In this document: positions 1-11,099 of the stretch, one piece after another
Layout: every line of letters starts with the position of its first letter
How positions within the stretch are numbered: the first letter of the stretch is position 1
NCBI GenBank assembly: GCA_024516035.1
Contig: CM044963.1
Location: forward strand, 22,664,965 to 22,728,964
DNA from: Bactericera cockerelli
Lineage: Eukaryota > Arthropoda > Insecta > Hemiptera > Triozidae
Length of the DNA stretch: 64,000 bases
Reading direction: 5' to 3'
The notes under the pieces: model-generated
What the model was told of the DNA's origin: nothing
What the model saw: only the letters and a program-made list of their open reading frames with translations
The model's database searches: none
Program-made: the position numbers and the translations under genes

Positions 1-107
1 GAGGACAGAGTACAATGGTAACAGTATAAAATTAAGAAAAGAAAAAAAAAAACAAACAAATAACAAAATAAATAAGTAAAAAAAGAAAATAACTATAATG
101 TCCTACC

Positions 108-157
108 TAAAGGGCGGGGTTATTGCCTGTGGCAATCTCTTCCACCCAACCTTTTAT
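108..157 (+). repeat. Dispersed 50 bp repeat (AAGGGCGGGGTTATTGCC)
   Basis: CCTAAAGGGCGGGGTTATTG through TCTTCCACCCAACC recurs at 4107-4155 and 12345-12390 (+), 24512-24556, 33912-33955 and 38918-38962 (-), and 57912-57962 (+). Flanking T/A-rich text (TTTTTTCTTTATTATTTC) is shared by several copies, so this is one end of a dispersed retroelement. Confidence 0.7.
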
Positions 158-296
158 ACTCGTGCACAGCCGAATTGGGCCGAAATGCCAGAATCACGAA
201 GTCTTTACGAAGCCGAAATGCCAAAGTGGCAACGCACTAATCTGACTTAGGGCGGAATTATAAAACAGGATTGAATTCAAGATAAGACTGTCCCTC

Positions 297-475
297 CAAC
301 GTCCAGCAAGGTGAAGACTTCGTGATTCTGGCATATCGGCCCAATTCGGCTGGATGAGGTTAATGTGGGTAGCAGGTTTGTGAGTTTCCTGTAAATAGAG
401 GCTTATAACACCGTCGTCATATGACCATGCACTTGGAAGCAACGTTAAAATTAACCCAAATAAAAAAGACTCTCA
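297..475 (+). mobile_element. 5S-rRNA-derived SINE, 5' truncated
   Basis: Starts at AACGTCCAGCAAGGTGAAGA, the remains of a 5S head, then the core (CCAATTCGGCTGGATGAGG, TTAATGTGGGTAGCAGG, TTTCCTG) and the tail (CGTCATATGACCATGCA, GCAACGTTAAA). A related inverted fragment lies at 170-240. Confidence 0.65.
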
Positions 476-814
476 AGTTCAGCTTTATACAATTAATATA
501 CATAGTGTGCTGTGATTGGTTGAAACTCTAACTTTAGGAAAGGAAAGAAACTCCTTTCCTCCTTTCTATCTTGAATTAAACCTGTTCTATAATTCGTTCC
601 CTAATCATGGATCATTTTGATTAACTGATAAATCACTGGAAGATAATCTGGAAAGATATTTTTTATTAGATACAGAGACAAGGAAAAAAATCTTTCAAAG
701 ACACTTGAATAACTTTGGAAGTGAAATTTTCACCCATCAAATTATCTCCCATGAAAGAAGTTTCTAAATCTGAAACAGATTGTAATTAAAACATTACACT
801 ATCACTGCTTCTTA

Positions 815-941
815 CACCCGTATTTATAATCAGAGAACTTTGTCTGAGCAATGTCTCAAGCAAGGTATTGGCTGATACTATTAAAAGAAATCGCGCTTGA
901 GACATTGCTCAGACGGCGTTTTGTGTCCACCAATAAGGCTG
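815..941. mobile_element. MITE of the GTATTTATGAACAG family, diverged
   Basis: Begins CACCCGTATTTATAATCAG after TTA and ends near AATAAGGCTG. The interior has the inverted pair TCTGAGCAATGTCTCAAGC / GCTTGAGACATTGCTCAGA. The right end is degraded. Confidence 0.65.
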
Positions 942-1040
942 TGAGACTTAGCTTGCCATACCATCAAGAGACCAAGTTTCTCATTTTTCACTTTATTCCT
1001 CAAGACCTCTCCTAAACAACTCTCTATTTTCCTAAACATA

Positions 1041-1166
1041 GAACCGTATTTATGAACAGATAATTTTGTCTGAGCACTGTCTCAAGCAAGGTACTGGTCA
1101 GTAATATTAAAGGAAATCATTCTTGAGGCAGTACTTGGACCGCGTTTTCTGTTCACAATTCCGACT
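1041..1166. mobile_element. MITE of the GTATTTATGAACAG family
   Basis: Begins near GAACCGTATTTATGAACAG and runs through TCTGAGCACTGTCTCAAGC to a diverged right end (GTTCACAATTCCGACTG). It lies head to tail with the copy at 1171. Confidence 0.6.
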
Positions 1167-1170
1167 GATA

Positions 1171-1282
1171 CAGCCGTATTTATGAACAGAAAGCGCCGTC
1201 TGAGCAATGTCTCAAGCATGATTTCCTTTAATATTATTGGCCAATATCTTGCTTGAGACATTGCGCAGCCAAAATTCGTTAG
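1171..1282. mobile_element. MITE of the GTATTTATGAACAG family, 3' truncated
   Basis: Begins with CAGCCGTATTTATGAACAG and keeps both inner arms (GTCTCAAGCATGATTTCC and TTGCTTGAGACATTGC), but loses the right terminal repeat around AAAATTCGTTAG. Confidence 0.6.
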
Positions 1283-1450
1283 TAAAATTCGTTATAGTTC
1301 GTTAGTAATCATTAGTAAAATTATTAAAACATGTAACAATATTTTTTAAAGGGTCATAAATACGGGTGATAGTCCCACTTCTCCTTTACATTCTACTCCA
1401 GGCAGGTCTTCTGGCAGGAATCTCGTGTCCCATAACTTCACCTACATCCT

Positions 1451-1687
1451 GTGCCAGCTAGTGAGCTTCATATAGTTGAAATTTCCATCAGAAATCACCA
1501 TTACAGTCAGAGAGTAGATAGTTATCAAACGGAGTACTGCAGAGATCAAGCCTCAGAGCAGCAGGTGGAGTCGGGAGGTTCTGACCAAGATGGGTTCGAA
1601 ATTGCTGACACTGAAAAAAGAGGAAAAATCCAAGCTTTTGCACGAGAAAAAAAGAACTATTTTTTAAAAACTCAAATCAATATCTAA
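1451..1687 (+). other. Unassigned coding-like segment
   Basis: A 78-codon open frame with balanced, non-repetitive composition (ASEQQVESGGSDQDGFEIAD). An alternative frame over 1525-1660 (STAEIKPQSSRWSREVLTKM) is also open and equally plausible as an exon or processed-gene relic. I recognise no family. MITEs lie upstream. Confidence 0.2.
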
Positions 1688-1785
1688 GAAAAGAATAGTA
1701 GGTAAGTATTTTAGTTTAAACAATGGAACAAAATTGTTTATTATGGTTTTTCAAGTTGAAAAAAAATCCAATAATATTATTCTGG

Positions 1786-1910
1786 CCCAACCCAGGCTGG
1801 ATAAGGTTAATGTGGGTAGCAGGTTTGTACGTTTCCTGCGAATAGAGGTAAATCCCCCGTCGTGTATGACCATTCAGTTGAAAAAGGACGTTAAACTATA
1901 ATAAAACAAA
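1786..1910 (+). mobile_element. SINE core and tail fragment
   Basis: CCCAACCCAGGCTGGATAAG, TTAATGTGGGTAGCAGG, CCCCCGTCGTGTATGACCAT and GACGTTAAAC match the 3' two thirds of the 5S-headed SINE; the head is missing. Confidence 0.65.
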
Positions 1911-1979
1911 CAAACAATAATAATCACACGTCACATGATGCTAAATATTAACATCCAAGTCATTGAAAATAGATGTTTG

Positions 1980-2130
1980 ACCCTCCATTCACTGAATACC
2001 TACTCATAAACCAGAAGGCCACATTAACCTCATCCAGCCTCGGTTGGGTAGAGAATAGCCAGCATCACGAGAGTCGGAATATGAATGGTCACCCATCTAA
2101 GTCCTGGCCTTGCTGGACGTAAGTTATTCG
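1980..2130 (-). mobile_element. 5S-headed SINE copy
   Basis: Antisense copy with core (AACCTCATCCAGCCTCGG) followed by GGTCACCCATCTAAGTCC, GCTGGACGTAAG: the 5S segment around GGACTTAGATGGGTGACC. The remaining 5' head is lost. Confidence 0.6.
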
Positions 2131-2307
2131 TTGGCTCTTGGTTTAGTGTTGACTTTTTGTAAATCGACTTTTTTTTGTAAAGGTGATGCACTATGTAAAC
2201 TTATAAATTACAAACATAAGATAGAATATTTATGTATGTAAGAAAAAGAAGATAAGTAAACCAATTCAAACTCAAATAATTCAAACTGCGGACGAAACAA
2301 ATACTTA

Positions 2308-2433
2308 CAGTCGTATTTATGAACAAAAACGCCGTCTGAGCAATGTCTCAAGCATGATTTCCTTCAATATTATTGGCCAATACCTTGCTTGAGACATTGC
2401 TCAGACAAAATTCACTGTTCATAAATACGGCTG
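2308..2433. mobile_element. MITE of the GTATTTATGAACAG family, near full length
   Basis: The 126 bp element starts CAGTCGTATTTATGAAC after TTA and ends GTTCATAAATACGGCTG. The arms pair over nearly the whole length. It carries the common (non-array) interior sequence and is a good reference copy for the family. Confidence 0.75.
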
Positions 2434-2649
2434 GAGTAGAGTAAAAAGCTATTTACATTAATCTGAATGAGAATCGAACCTATAACTCCTGGTGCTAGAT
2501 TTCCAACAGTCGAATTGTCTTAAACCAATCCTGGCCGATGCAATTGAGACATCCCGATGACCTAGCTGGCTGACCACTTCAACTAGGTATTTAGGATGTA
2601 TGTACATATATGTGCTTTGGCCAAGTTTATTGAATTTGCATTTATTTTG

Positions 2650-3085
2650 TTCTTCTCTTGCTTCCTCTTCTTCTCGTAAACTTCTCGTTTTTTTTTTTCT
2701 CTCTTCTTTTTTCTTTCTTCCTTTTCTTTTCTCTTCTTCTCGTAAACTTTCTTTTCTCTTTTTTCTTTCTTCTTTTCTCTTTCTTCTCTCTTCTTTTCTC
2801 TTTCTTCCTCTACTTTTCTTTTTCTTCCTCTTCTTCTCCTAAACTTTCTTTTCTCTTTCTTCTCTCTTCTTTTCTCTTTCTTCCTCTTCTTTTCTCTTTC
2901 TTTCTCTTCTTTTCTTTTTCTTCCTCTTCTTCTCCTAAACTTTCTTTTCTCTTTCTTCTCTCTTCTTTTCTCTTTCTTCTCTCTTCTTTTCTCTTTCTTC
3001 CTCTTCTTTTCTCTTTCTTCCTCTTCTTTTCTCTTTCTTCCTCTTCTTTTCTTTCTTTTTCTCTTCTCCTCGTCATATTTCTTTT
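2650..3085. repeat. Polypyrimidine (TTC/CTTTT) tract
   Basis: Over 400 bp of TTCTTTTCTC-type repeats with a higher-order unit TTCTCCTAAACTTTC (2836, 2930). Ser/Phe/Leu ORFs on + and Arg/Glu/Lys ORFs on - across it are composition artefacts. Confidence 0.9.
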
Positions 3086-3512
3086 TTCTTCTTGTTGACT
3101 TTTTATAACTTCTTTCCTAAATAATTTGTCAAGAACCTCCTGTCTTCTCTTTTGCATTCTATTTCATTATTCTTACTCCTTCTCCTCCTTTGCTGTTTTC
3201 TTTCTTCTTATTAGTAGTAGCTATTCTTTACTCTTTCTTCCTCTTTTTTTCCAATTTTTTTATTTTATTATGTATCATGTTTCTCTTTCTTTGTCATATT
3301 ATTTTCTTCACTTCCTACAGTGATTTAGATAAATATTCAGATAACGGAAATTCTTCTTCTGTTTTATTATTAATTTTCTTTCTGTTCTTCTTAATTTGAG
3401 TATGTGACCACATAATAATAAGACTCTGGGGGTTGGATGGTAGAAAATGATTTGAGCATTAACCTCTCCTGGTGGTTGCCATGCACTAAAGAGTGTTATT
3501 ATTATTATTTCT

Positions 3513-3955
3513 TAAATTTTATACCTCATGTTCATATCTGTACCTACTCGTCTTATTGTGAGTAGCATATAATAGGTTGTTCCCATTTATTGTAAGGAAT
3601 GTAAGGGAATCACTGTTTGTTTTTCACTTTAAAAAAATAAATTCAAATTTATTATTATTATTAATCCTTCCTTTTCTTTTTCTGTCTCTTCTTTAAAGAG
3701 AATTATTCAAATCTAACGGTTACTCTGGCGACTTTCGCCAAGTCGCACCACAAGGAATGACACTTGTCCGTGAGATCTGAGTGTCCTGAAGACCTTGCAA
3801 AGTTGGGTTCATACATAATTTACGAGTAGGTACTATCATAAATTAATCATAGGTTATAATTTACAAAAATGCAGGCATCTATAGAAAATTATTTATTGTA
3901 TGACAGTACTGACAATCGTATTTTATTATTATATTATTAAACTTTTTAAGCACAT

Positions 3956-3993
<38 letters not shown>

Positions 3994-5690
3994 GAAAATA
4001 TGAACAAAACAATGATAAAATCTTTATATACTTTTTAGGCAGATGTCTAAAAAGTACCTATACAATAAAGATTGTGAGAGTAAACAGGATATTGTACTGT
4101 ATGTACTAACTAAAGGGCGGGGTTATTGCCTATGACAATTTCTTCTACCTAACCCTTATTTTACATCCGAATAGAGGAAAACTTAACAAATTCACAAATT
4201 TCAGATTTGACAAATTATGTATTTATGCATAAGGAGATTAGATTAATTATGTCGATTGTTGGACTATCACAGAACATTGTCAATTCATTTTTCAGTAGCG
4301 CTAATTTACTATTACATATTATTCTATTCCCCCTCACTAATTTTCCTATCCTTTTTACTCGAACCAACGACCTCCAGGTTACAAGTCCACCGCCTAAACC
4401 GCCCTATCTTTTCATCTACTGAAATCTGGTTTAGAGAGTAGGTATGTCTAATGTGCATGACATAAAAGATGACATTCTAAATGTGGTCATTGATGAACAT
4501 GTGAGGAGTAGGTACCTAACGGTAATGATGACCAATCAGTCCGACGAGGCATGGCCAATGACGGTGTATGTCTTGAGCAAAGTGAAGGCACGGCCTTGAC
4601 TTAGATTTGAGATGGAGAGAGAAAGATTTAATATTCATTTTCTGTAGATAAATAACTTTTATTTACCTGCTAAAATTTAAGACAGTGAAGTTTATAGTAC
4701 ATGTCACGTGGTTTATTGACCAAATCCATGTAATGTTTGACTGTTTCAATGAGAGCAGGGTTGATTTTAGAGCAGAGCTTTAGGTAAAGTATGGTAGACT
4801 TTTTGTTGATCAAACCCGGTCTGGCTGGGGGACTATAAACAGAGGGTTAACAGGGAGTAGACCAGCATTGGCTTTGTTTCTGGGGGCCCTTGTCAATTAT
4901 TAGCTTCCTTGTAAAGACAGTGGTAGAAGTGCTGAGTTATTCCTCCACTGTCTGGGTATCATCGTTCCCGATGACGCCACCCTATGCTGATGAAAGCAGG
5001 TAACTAGACCGTATATTTTAAATTAATATACTGGTACATAATAGGGTGCATCTATTAGGCAATCTTACGGAAATTGGTATACAGACTTTGTGAAAAAGTG
5101 CCCAAATGCCTCCCATAAGCTCCCTAAATCCGTAACTCTTATAGATAAAATATCATCATCATCATGGGGTGCCATCATCTTGAACGATGGTAGCCAGACA
5201 GTGGAGGAATGACTGAAATATAATAATATACTATATGTAATATAAAACATAAACTTAAAGTAGACAATGTGAAAGAGGTACGGAAAACGGCGCTGGTATT
5301 TTTACTGTACTTTCTTGGGACTTGAACCATCGACCTCCAGGTTACAAGTTACAAGCTGCTGCGGTAGGGTGAATAGTAGAATTTATTATTAACTAAGACC
5401 CCTGGTATCTTGTCATTAAGTAATAATACAAAGCTTCTCTTAACTATAAAATGATTCTGGTGCTAATGAGAAAAGTTACCTTCAAGATGAACATTATTTT
5501 AGGAGTGTTTGTGACAAATTTAAACTTTTTTATTCAAACAATTGTGCCATGTTTTAAAATAGCGTATTAAAATTTCAAAACAAGGACGGTTTCTAGATAA
5601 ATGACTGTGATATGAAATAACAGACCAGAATAAACCCTTTTATTACTGATGCTCAGGCAGGACTGAAGCATCTTCTGTACAGTCTCCCGG
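3513..5690. other. AT-rich DNA, no gene seen
   Basis: Contains a poly(A) run (3961-3990), the AAGGGCGGGG repeat (4107), fragments of the CCGACCTC SINE (4362, 5318) and a GACTATAAACAGAGGG + AACAGGGAGTAGACC motif (4830) that recurs near 42747 and, inverted, 45165-45225. Nothing coding. Confidence 0.6.
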
Positions 5691-5759
5691 CCCAACCTAG
5701 GCTGGGTGAGGTCAATTTGGCTAGCTGGTTCGAGAGTTTCCAGATAATGAAGTCAATGA

Positions 5760-6279
5760 AGGTTGGAACTCCTTTCTCGAATGATTTTTGCGATATTTAA
5801 GAGACATTTTTTCAATTTTAATTTTTTTTTATTATTGATTTTCAATATCAAATAATTTTGTGATTTTTAGAATTTATAGCGGTGTATCTAGTTGTAAAAT
5901 ATTTACCCATCATTTTAAAGTTTGTCCAGGGCTAGGCTGATTGCTCTGCTCTTACAATAGCCTACGCCACAATAATGTAGCTATTCATCTCGTTGTGTAA
6001 GTAGTGAACAATTAACTAAATGAATTGGACACGATAAAATATTATAGTAACTTTAAAGGTCTATTACTTATATTTTCGTATTTTTGCACGCTTAATAGTT
6101 GCTGACAATATTTTGAAATAATGTTCCATTTGACCATCTCTAATAAGGTCGACAGTCATCGTTTTATTGCAATGGAGATCTTTCCTAACATTATTATTTT
6201 ATTTAACAGATAATTATTTCTAGACACTTAACTTGTACCTATTATTGTCAAATAATAGGTACTAATAAATTGAAAAAGT
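5760..6279. other. AT-rich DNA, nothing recognised
   Basis: No ORF of note, no repeat recognised apart from the SINE core fragment just before (5690-5760). Confidence 0.55.
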
Positions 6280-6462
6280 TATCATATTTGTGTTAATCAT
6301 TTTCGTGATATTATACCTACAATAATAATAATTATTGTGAAAGGAAGTAATTATTACTCAAACTCGTTTAACAAAATCTACGCTGAATCCAGGAATTGAA
6401 CCACTGTTCTCTAATAGGTAACAAGTCCGTCGCCTTATCGATCAAGCTACTGAGGTAGGTAA
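6279..6462 (-). mobile_element. tRNA-derived SINE (CCGACCTCAGTAGCTT family) with a small insert
   Basis: Antisense copy: GTGTTAATCATTTTCGTGAT, an extra ATAATAATAATTATT stretch, then GGAATTGAACCACTG and CGCCTTATCGATCAAGCTAC. Confidence 0.65.
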
Positions 6463-6689
6463 TATTAGACAAACTAATAGGACTAACAAGTTCCAGTGAC
6501 TCAGTTCCTTCATTCGAGCAATTGTTTGTTGCCGTTATCATAATATTATAATTAATCTTCAAATTCTCAAATAAAAATATAGGTAGGTACTTAATACGAA
6601 GGTATAATTTTATTTATTATGATAAAGAAATTAATGCATTTGACGGCGCTACCAAGTGATTGATACCTACTTACTTTTTTACCTCTAAT

Positions 6690-6895
6690 TTGGGTTTAAC
6701 GTCGCTTTCAACTACATGGTTATATCATGACGGGGGTGTTACCCTCCATTCGCTGGAAACTCACAAACCTACTACCCACACGTCACCCAGCTAGGGTTGG
6801 GCCAGAATGCCATCATCACGAAGTCATCACCTCGCTGAACGTTGCTTAACTTCGGTGATCGTACGAGAACCAGTGCATTCAACGCGCCATCGTTA
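6690..6895 (-). mobile_element. 5S-rRNA-derived SINE, near full length
   Basis: On the minus strand: GGTTCTCGTACGATCACCGA, AGTTAAGCAACGTTCAGCG and GATGACTTCGTGATG (5S head), then the core and a tail ending GACGTTAAACCC. The head matches the C-box-containing 5S rRNA region GATCACCGAAGTTAAGCA. Confidence 0.75.
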
Positions 6896-7039
6896 TTTAC
6901 TTTACGTGTGACAGGTAGGTAAATTATTAGTAAGTGGAAATTCGCGTGAAAACAATGGAAGAATGGACGGAAGATTGAGATTTTTGCGTCCGTCCTGATG
7001 ATCCTGATAAAATGATCCCGGGGCGACAGTTTTGCCAAG

Positions 7040-7690
7040 TTCGTATTTTCAAAGTGTACCTATATGAATCACACATAGACCTACAGTCCTACATAGGACA
7101 TAATATATGCTCATTTTTTTTATTACTTCAGTCAGAAGACTATATCTCAGGACGATCAACTACTTAAAAGTACAAAGAATAGTACCTATATGTAGATATG
7201 TACATTGTACAATGTACATAGGTACTTATACTTAGTAAGTTCAAATATTGTATACGTAAACCTACCCACTGTTTTATGGTGCTTTTAGTGCAAGAGAGTT
7301 TATAAGAAGAGATCTAGCAGTACTTAAAAATAAGTATATAAAGTTCATGCTAGATATTTTATTATTTCTGAAATAATCCGCTTGCACAAGTACTTAAAGC
7401 ATCAACCGTAGCATAAAATTTTATATTATTTATCTAATGAAAGGTTTTTAGAACATAAATTATAGTCATACACATTATAACGATAAAAACGAACTTTTCT
7501 CGTACTAACCTTGGTGGTTACCATTAAGTTCATACGTATAATATACTATGACAATAATCTAATATATTTAGAAAATAAATGTTTAGTTACCAATATAACA
7601 TGTAGAGGAATATAGGTAATTAGAATAATATTATATCAATAAATAAAAGTATAACCATTATTATTCTTAAATTGCTAAAGTTACTTACCA
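7040..7690. other. AT-rich DNA, nothing recognised
   Basis: Short local palindromes such as TGTACATTGTACAATGTACA near 7199; no coding signal. Confidence 0.55.
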
Positions 7691-7795
7691 TCAAGCCACG
7701 CTACCAGATAGCACAGGTACTGGATTGCACCTGAACACTTGCTAGAGTTACTTAGCGTCAAGCCACGCTACCAGATAATCACATACATGTATATG
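7690..7795 (+). repeat. Short direct duplication
   Basis: ATCAAGCCACGCTACCAGAT and GTCAAGCCACGCTACCAGAT recur ~68 bp apart, each preceded by AGTTACTTA. Confidence 0.8.
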
Positions 7796-7973
7796 TATGT
7801 ATATATAATTTATATACATAGCCGTATAATTACATATTAAGTAACTGTAAAATTTATTCAGAAACTCCCGATAAATAGAAACCTACAGGGTCAGAAAAAC
7901 CACAAAACATAATTAGTTGTTGTGGAATAAAAAATAACAATACAAATTTGATATAAACTCTGTTTCGTATTAA

Positions 7974-8127
7974 AACACTTAGACGACCGGCATGGTTTTT
8001 CGTGAATTCTGTTGTGGGACCGGCGATAATACGGCTCTCCGACATTGTGTACCACCGGTGGTACACCCGGTCCATTCCGTACGAACGTGCGTGTACCACC
8101 GGTGGTACACCCGGTCGTCTAAGTGTT
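7974..8127. mobile_element. MITE with 17 bp inverted repeats and twin ACCGGT palindromes
   Basis: AACACTTAGACGACCGG at 7974-7990 and its complement at 8111-8127. Inside are two perfect 20 bp palindromes, GTGTACCACCGGTGGTACAC at 8047-8066 and 8091-8110. Another end of this type (TTAACACTTAGACGACCG) occurs at 19378. TTAA-like flanks are imperfect here. The open frame across it is not a gene. Confidence 0.7.
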
Positions 8128-8244
8128 TATACGCAGGCTGACGAGTGCTACTTGACGAGCGCTCGCCTCCCGGTGAGCTGGATTACGTCATTCGCCGGCC
8201 GTTGCAAACACTTCTTCAGGCAGCGTCGATGGCCCGTTGAATGT

Positions 8245-8452
8245 ACCGGTTCTCGTAGGATCACCGAAATAAAGCAACGTCTAGCGTTGTGAAGACTTCG
8301 TGATGGTGGCATTCCCCCAATTCAGGCTGGGTAACAAGGTTTATGTGCGGCTAGCAGGTTTGTGAGTTTCCTGCGAATAAAGTGTGACACCCCTGTCGTG
8401 ATATGACCATGTAGTTGAAAGCGATGTTAAACCCAAAAAAAAAACTTTCTAC
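8245..8452 (+). mobile_element. 5S-rRNA-derived SINE, full copy with A tail
   Basis: GGTTCTCGTAGGATCACCGA, AAAGCAACGTCTAGCG, GAAGACTTCGTGATGG, core TTCAGGCTGGGTAACAAGG / GGCTAGCAGGTTTGTGAG, then CCTGTCGTGATATGACCATG, GATGTTAAACCC and an A-run. Good reference copy. Confidence 0.78.
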
Positions 8453-8939
8453 TTTTTCTCTCACTTTCTATCTTTTTTCAAAGCTACTTTCTACTGCCAT
8501 TTTTTTCGGCTGGATGCTCTTCCTAACGCCAACTTTGTTGAGGGCGCCAATAATTTGTGTTATTGTCTTTTGGTCTGACAAATCTGCTACAGTTTTCATT
8601 ATTAAATAAGGTTTTTCTTTTTTAAACTATAATAAATTTTAAACAATTATGTATCCCATGAAATAAATAAGACTGTTTGACTGCTGGAGTAAAGGGACTT
8701 TTCGGTCTTACCTCGGCAGTATAATATTCTATTTAACGTCTCTATTGAGCGACACTTTAGAAATCTCTACGAAAAAATATTTATGGAGGGGGAAACACGC
8801 AGAAGCAATCTCATTTCAAACTTTTATGTTCATGTCCAGGGAATTATTAGTTGTATAACATATTTTCTTTTTGAGGCGTCCAGATGAACAAAGTCCTCCC
8901 AGACACGTCAATCCAACTATTCAGCTCTAAAGTTAGTGT

Positions 8940-9245
8940 GTGGCCACAACGAGGACCCTATACCCTACACCTTGGTACCTACAGCGTGATATGGACAATT
9001 TTTGGGACTCCATTGTGGCCGCTTACATTCAATAGAGTCCCGAAAATCGTCTATATCAAGCTGTAGGTACCAGGGTCTATATCAAGCTGTAGGTATACCA
9101 GGGTCTATATCAAGCTGTAGGTACCAGGGTCTATATCAAGCTGTAGGTACCAGGGTCTATATCAGGCTGTAGGTACCAGGGTCTATATCAAGCTGTAGGT
9201 ACCAGGGTCTAGGGTCCAGGGTGTAGGCCAGGGTCCTCGTTGTGA
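8940..9245. mobile_element. MITE with terminal repeats and an internal 25 bp minisatellite
   Basis: The left end GTGTGGCCACAACGAGGACC and right end GGGTCCTCGTTGTGACCACC are complementary. From about 9045 to 9215 the interior holds about seven copies of GGTCTATATCAAGCTGTAGG + TACCA, one with an extra TA. The unit is an inverted relative of TTGGTACCTACAGCGTGATA near 8970, so the array grew from one arm. A fragment lies at 24196-24312. Confidence 0.65.
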
Positions 9246-9524
9246 CCACCTACTTACTGGGAAGCAAGAAAAGATGTCAATCCATAACCATTGGAAACCA
9301 GCCGAGTTCCAAGCTCACCCAGTATTCATATCAAATATCCGCACTGAAACAGGCCTAGTAATTTAGACAGGTATTTCTAGTATCTGCATCGTATAATATC
9401 AGGCAGGTTATTCTCTTCTACTTTTAAATTAGCCATGCCTATTATGTTCATGCTTTCTTATCAGGAACTATACACAAGAAGCTATCGGATCTGTATTCCA
9501 CCTTGCATACATAAAAAATATCAT

Positions 9525-9765
9525 TGTAATAATAATAATAATAATACTCTTCAGTGGAAGGTAACCACCAGGCGAGGTTATAGTGCTCAAAGCATTTTCT
9601 ACCACCTAACCCTCAGAGTCTTAGGTATTATTCTGTGGTCACAAACTCAAATTAATGAGGAAAAATTCATGCACTGAGTGGGTAGGATTCGAACCAACGG
9701 ATCCCTGCGCTACCTGAGTTACCAGACTAGCGTGTTGACCACTTGTTTAGCAAAAGTGCAGCAGT
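9525..9765 (-). mobile_element. tRNA-derived SINE (GGTAACCACCAGGCGAGG family)
   Basis: Reads antisense: CTCTTCAGTGGAAGGTAACC, CATTTTCTACCACCTAACCC, GTGGTCACAAACTC, then GGATTCGAACCAACGGATCC and ACCAGACTAGCGTGTTGACC. The last two are the complement of a tRNA-like head (GGTTCGAATCC B-box). Confidence 0.68.
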
Positions 9766-10683
9766 GTTGTGACAACTACAAATCTGAGTCCATCAGAAGT
9801 CGTGGGTTCGAATCTTTGAGTGGGCAGAATTTTGGAGAAAGACTTGTCAATGCGCAGACGTTCCTAGTAATTAACTACGGTTCCGTCCCAATTCAGGCTG
9901 GATGAGGTTAATAAAGGAATCTGGTGAGATTTTCAGCGAGTGTCGGTTAAACCTGGCCTGTTGGCTTGGTAAGAGAACTTTGATACTCCAAACAGAAGGA
10001 CCTGTCTCTTATGAACCTCACTCAGCCGGAACGGGGTCAATACACTCTCAGAAGCTTATTTCTTGTGGATTCGAACCAAGACGAACGTTCATCCATATCT
10101 TCTCTTTGCCCGATGTTGCTGAACTTCAGTGATTAGAATGGTCTATTCAAAATTCCATATCCGCGGAATGAGTAATCTCAATCGTAATTTAAAAACTATA
10201 ATCATATACAATCTGTACACACTTATATAACATACATAGATAGGTGTATGTACCCATACATAGATATAGGTGTATGTCCGATGGTGCATAACAAAAATCC
10301 TCAAAAATAGGTATCTGGACTTAATGCGATATTCTGGTCTTTTCCTGTTATTCCTCATTCATGGTCTGAAACAGCAATTATGTAAAAAGAAATAGGTAAT
10401 ATAAAATACCTTAAAAAACAGGTAAATTATACATTTTTTTTTCTTCTAAATATTAAGAAGAATAATAGAAAAAAACCAAAACAGTTTACCTCATTTACAC
10501 CAATGTCCAACCAAATTCATAATTTAGAACCTATAATTTGGAAGCTTTCCGTGAGTAAATGTGGTTTCTCTGTGGTATTATACCACCAACTGAGGCAAAA
10601 ATACCACGTTATGACGATTGTTTTGCCTTCCTTCCGTTTAGTGAAAAAAAAAAAAAATATACTAACATGGACCTCACCAGCCT

Positions 10684-11098
10684 GAGTGGGACAGGAATAA
10701 CAGTAGAAGATAATACTTATACGTACAGTCGAACCTGGATATAAGAGAACTCAAGAGACCAAATTTTTTCTCTTACAGGTATATCCAGGTTTCCTCTTAT
10801 AAAAAGCTTATTATCCCTTAGAAAGGTAAATTGGACCTCAAAATTGTGCTCTTATAATACAGGCTGTAACCTCGCCACTTGGTTCACTACCTACTCTGAG
10901 TGGGACTGGAATAACAGTAGAAGATAATACTTATACGTACAGTCGAACCTGGATATAAGAGAACTCAAGAGGGCGAATTTTTTCTCTTATATCCAGGTTT
11001 TCTTCTTATAAAAAGCTTATTATCCCTTAGAAAGCTAAATTGGACATCAAAATTGTGCTCTTATACTACAGGCTGTAACCTCGCCACTTGGTTCACTA
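10684..11098 (+). repeat. Two ~214 bp direct repeats with a CAGTCGAACCTGGATATAAG motif
   Basis: GAGTGGGACAGGAATAACAG starts at 10684 and GAGTGGGACTGGAATAACAG at 10898. Both copies contain ACAGTCGAACCTGGATATAA and end GTAACCTCGCCACTTGGTTC. The GTCGAACCTGGATATAA motif resembles ends of pogo/Tigger-like MITEs (recalled). Confidence 0.75.
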
Positions 11099-11099
11099 T

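Noticed and set aside
2600..3157. Overlapping Phe/Ser/Leu ORFs (+) and a Lys/Arg/Glu ORF (-)
   Set aside because: Read from a TTC/CTTTT polypyrimidine tract; composition artefact.
8002..8292. 96-residue ORF with SIPYERACTTGG-type sequence
   Set aside because: It lies across the MITE palindromes and a SINE head; the minus-strand 81-residue ORF mirrors it because of the palindromes.
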